Positions 60,964 through 64,000 of a stretch of 64,000 nt of DNA are shown here, piece by piece. Origin of the DNA: Paulownia fortunei (Eukaryota; Streptophyta; Magnoliopsida; Lamiales; Paulowniaceae); contig CM033108.1 in assembly GCA_019321725.1 (NCBI GenBank), positions 6,342,060 through 6,406,059 on the forward strand. The letters are read 5' to 3'. The translations under genes and the position numbers were made by a program. Position 1 is the first letter of the stretch; each line of letters opens with the position of its first letter. The notes beneath the pieces are model-generated. The model was not told where the DNA came from. It saw only the letters and a list, made by a program, of their open reading frames with translations, and searched no databases.

Positions 60964-63256
60964 TGTAATGCACAATTCTCAATTCTCTCCTATATAGCCA
61001 ATAATAAGCATTTTGCATGAATATGCATCTAATCAATGTGCATTATTGAATTATGGCATACAAATAACATGATTGCACGAACATGAATAATTGTTATTAT
61101 ATGCTTTAGTTATGATTTAACATGCATTAGTACATGAAATATGAGATCAAACTTTCATTTCTTGATTTAACATATTCCTTAAGTGCCCTTTTTGCAGTGA
61201 AAAGCTCAGTATCTCGGTTAAGGAAGATTGATGTGTTGAATGACCATGAAATGAATTATTTGTATTGCTTCATACTAGTTATATGCTAAAGTGATTAATT
61301 GCTTAAATATTTACTTGAAATATGTTACATTTGGCTAAGAACTAAAAGTATGCACAATAGTGCAATTTGATTGGTTGGTTGACTAGGTTGCATAAAACCA
61401 TTCTAAACCGCATTGCACTTGATTATAACACCAAAGCATCAATTTTTGTCATCTCCTTAGCCCATGAACGTGGCTTTTGGCATGAGAAGACACCAAGCAT
61501 GATGCAACCAATCATCACCCTCAACTTACCTCTCTTTGAAAGGTCAAAGAAATCATTTTCATCCATATTTCTTGTGGAAGCACCTCAAAAATGACCAGCC
61601 CTTATTCTCCTAAGTTTCTCCCAAATTTCTACACTCTCATACTCACAAAAATTGAATTCAATCCATAGGAATCCATAGAACACAAGCTAGAACAAGTTTC
61701 CACCCCTTTTAAGCTTGAAAACCGTTGATTTTGAAGCTTAATTCCAACTTAATCAAGGTATATTCTTTTTGAATATTTCTTATGATGAATTTGTAGTATC
61801 TTGGATGGTTACATGTTTTAGTATATTTTTGTATGATTGAAAACTTAAGTAAGTTACACTTGAAGCCAAAACCAAGTTAATTAAACTAGTTTTTAGCAAA
61901 ATTGATAGTCTTGTAAAATTATTTAATTTACTTGTTTCTATTGATTTTGTAATGCTTATATTGTATTTGAAGGTTCCTACAAATGATTGTGAACAATAGC
62001 AATTAGTTTGCTTAATTGAAGATTAGAATCAATTTAAGTTAGAATCAAGTTTACGTTATTTTAATTCGGATTGTGTTCATATTTTAGGGGCTGCCCTAAT
62101 AATATGTTTGAATTATTAGTTATTTAATGGCTGCCCTAATGTTTAATGTCTTGAATTAGTAGTAAAATATGGAGTATGCATTATTTTTAAGGTTATGTAA
62201 TTGATATGTAATACTTTACAAAAGATTGAAAAGTGTACATGAACTTTAACTAGAATAGACTAAATGATTTATAAAAGGACATTAAATGGTACATGATTTG
62301 ATTATCTTAGGCCTTTAATACATCATATCTTCCAAAGAGATTGGTCTTTTCACTTGCCACAAAGTGGACTTGAGGTAAGTGAAGCTTTCATTTGCTGTAT
62401 CACAAGAATCATATAATGTTGTCCATGTTTTAATGTGACTGTTACTATTTGTGAAATGATGTAATGTTTGATGCATTTATGGTTTATGAAGCATGATACT
62501 ATTAAGGATATAATGATGTTTTTGAAAAAGAAGTATGGTACTTGATTGATGGTCGGGTAGACAAGGGACGCGAGAGGGACCGGCGGACCCAACAAATGGT
62601 GGTAAATACTTGAGGTTGAAAAACCAGTATAGGAAAGCCACAATGAATGAGATAGAATACAGCTAATATCTAAGGTTGAAAGACAAGTATGGAAACCCCG
62701 TATTATTTCTCTTATTGGCCAATCATTATGAACAGGTTGCAAAAACCGTGGTCTATCGCTATTTAATTAGGTACCACACTTCGAGGGCCCTAAAGAATGA
62801 TTTATGAAAGAAAGTTATTAAATTGAATATTGCATTTAATCATTTATGTGATTTGTATGTACGCTATTTGTTATTGCATCAGTTTTACCTTACTGAGCCT
62901 TTAGCTCATTAGATTCATGTGATGCAGGTGGAAATGTACAGGTTTAGAGGTTGACTGAGTCTCCAGAACGGCCGGACAGAGATTTGTTCATATGTCATGT
63001 TTCGACCTATTTTGTAGTTTATTTTGAAAACTCTATTTTGTTTTTAAATAAGCCGCTCTGTTATGGTTTTGTAAACAGATGTATTCAGTTTTGATATATG
63101 TATATAGTGTGTTTAAAACGATTCAAGCTCTCTCTTATAGCTAAAAATGGGAACTTTTATTAAAACCATAATTTTAGTATTGATGAAAAATTAACATTTC
63201 TTGACTTAACTGTATCAGCTTGTTTAAGCTCTGCAGTTAGGTTAAGGGATGTTACA
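60964..63256 (+). repeat. 3' LTR of gypsy element 2
   Basis: It starts TGTAATGCACAATTCTC and ends GGGATGTTACA. It is followed by TAGAG at 63257-63261. It matches 54047-56343 with scattered substitutions and single-base indels only. Confidence 0.92.
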
Positions 63257-63261
63257 TAGAG

Positions 63262-64000
63262 TAACCAGTGTTTCACTGTATACTAAAGACTCTATTGGCA
63301 AATTAGTCCCTTGCTAATCTTTTATGGTAGAGTGTTGACCCAATAAATCAACTGGGGATGAGATTAATTCAGAGGCTCCACCAGATCATGGAGAGGAGCA
63401 CTCTAATGAGGAAAATTAATCTGAAGATGATGAAGAAGTGCATGAAGAATAGCCACAGATAGATGGACATCTACTCCAATGATTTTCACAGGCTAGGCCA
63501 ATTGATATCCATTATTGGAAGAATGATATCACCAGTTTAGTCCTCAACAACAACATAATTGCTCACCTTAACAAAGAATAATATAAAAAGTTCAAGAAAC
63601 ACCTTCAGACTGACAAGAAGACCACCTACATTACCAGCACCATCAAGAAGATTGATGAGTTGGATAACAAATTTCTAGTCATCGAAGAAAATTCCATCAA
63701 GATAGCACAACACTCTATTAGCTAAAATGCCTGATGGCGAATGAATGAAGATAGAAATCACTCACAGGTCTGACGCTCAAGATCAATAGTTAGCTCAACT
63801 TCAAGGAGGAATATCTCATATGACTGCCCAACTATACGAGCTTCTTGGCTTTGTTAACAGAGGGCCACAGTCATAGAGAGCTGATGACGACAAAAATGGA
63901 AAGAAGCACAAGAAGACACACTAAGAGTACTAAAGGAGGTGGATCAAGTAATGGTAAATATCATTTAAATAGAAGATTTTCCTTCCCTATGGTGGAAGTT
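63262..64000 (+). pseudogene. Old coding-like remnant, part 3 (window end)
   Basis: The flank of gypsy element 2 shows protein-like text broken by stops: an acidic part (SEDDEEVHEE near 63420-63450), then IDIHYWKNDITSLVLNNN (about 63500-63553) and KIDELDNKFLVIEENSIKIA (about 63649-63710). Near the window end it becomes basic (KMERSTRRHTKSTKGGG). I do not recognise the family. It is probably the continuation of 44340-46690 and 53837-54041, and it runs off the window. Confidence 0.35.

Larger units (their letters stand above)
54047..63256 (+). mobile_element. Gypsy element 2 (chromovirus, Tekay/Del-like), young but defective
   Basis: The 9.2-kb element has LTRs of 2,297 and 2,293 bp that look almost identical by eye, a perfect TAGAG duplication, an intact primer site, gag-protease in one 560-codon frame, a broken pol with RT, RNase H, integrase and chromodomain-like tail, and a polypurine tract. 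The LTR similarity indicates recent insertion. At least five in-frame stops and three frameshifts in pol mean it cannot supply its own enzymes. Confidence 0.92.

Overview
The window looks like nuclear DNA from a flowering plant, probably a eudicot. It is very AT-rich. It holds two spliced genes with GT..AG introns and plant-type exon structure. Almost everything else is transposon sequence: long-LTR Ty3/gypsy elements of the chromovirus (Tekay/Del-like) type, Athila-like elements without pol, a solo LTR and small inverted-repeat elements. No bacterial operons, CRISPR array, rRNA or tRNA genes were seen. The species cannot be named from the sequence.

Layout. 0.5-4.1 kb (minus): a complete three-exon gene for a plant soluble epoxide hydrolase (317 residues), with a small insertion in its long first intron. 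4.3-7.2 kb: AT-rich spacer. 7.2-13.6 kb: remains of an LTR element with no recognisable protein domains, interrupted by a 2.88-kb solo gypsy LTR with a perfect 5-bp target duplication; its 3' part carries two kinds of GC-rich tandem repeat. 13.6-17.3 kb: spacer with a repeat that also lies on the far side of the next element. 17.36-26.79 kb (plus): gypsy element 1, complete in structure but with decayed gag-pol. It sits a few codons inside a possible small reading frame. 26.8-31.6 kb: spacer, repeat copies and a reversed scrap of gypsy pol. 31.7-36.4 kb (minus): a six-exon gene for a small Ser/Arg/Lys-rich, probably nuclear, protein (178 residues), with an inverted-repeat element in its last intron.

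37.5-42.5 kb (minus) and 46.7-53.8 kb (plus): two Athila-like, gag-bearing LTR elements without reverse transcriptase or integrase, in opposite orientations. 54.05-63.26 kb (plus): gypsy element 2, with two near-identical 2.3-kb LTRs and a 560-codon gag-protease frame, but a broken pol. The plus-strand Athila-like element and gypsy 2 both appear to sit inside an older, unassigned coding-like remnant seen at 44.3-46.7, 53.8-54.05 and 63.26-64 kb.

The two host genes are unrelated and do not form a functional unit. The epoxide hydrolase would act in epoxide (for example epoxy-fatty-acid) hydrolysis. The basic Ser/Arg-rich protein suggests an RNA-processing or nuclear role, but that is inference. 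I found no convincing undescribed biological system. The best leads are the repeated polypurine-like motif and 93-bp gag repeat in the Athila-like elements, the gypsy insertion into a possible first exon, and the insertion stratigraphy.
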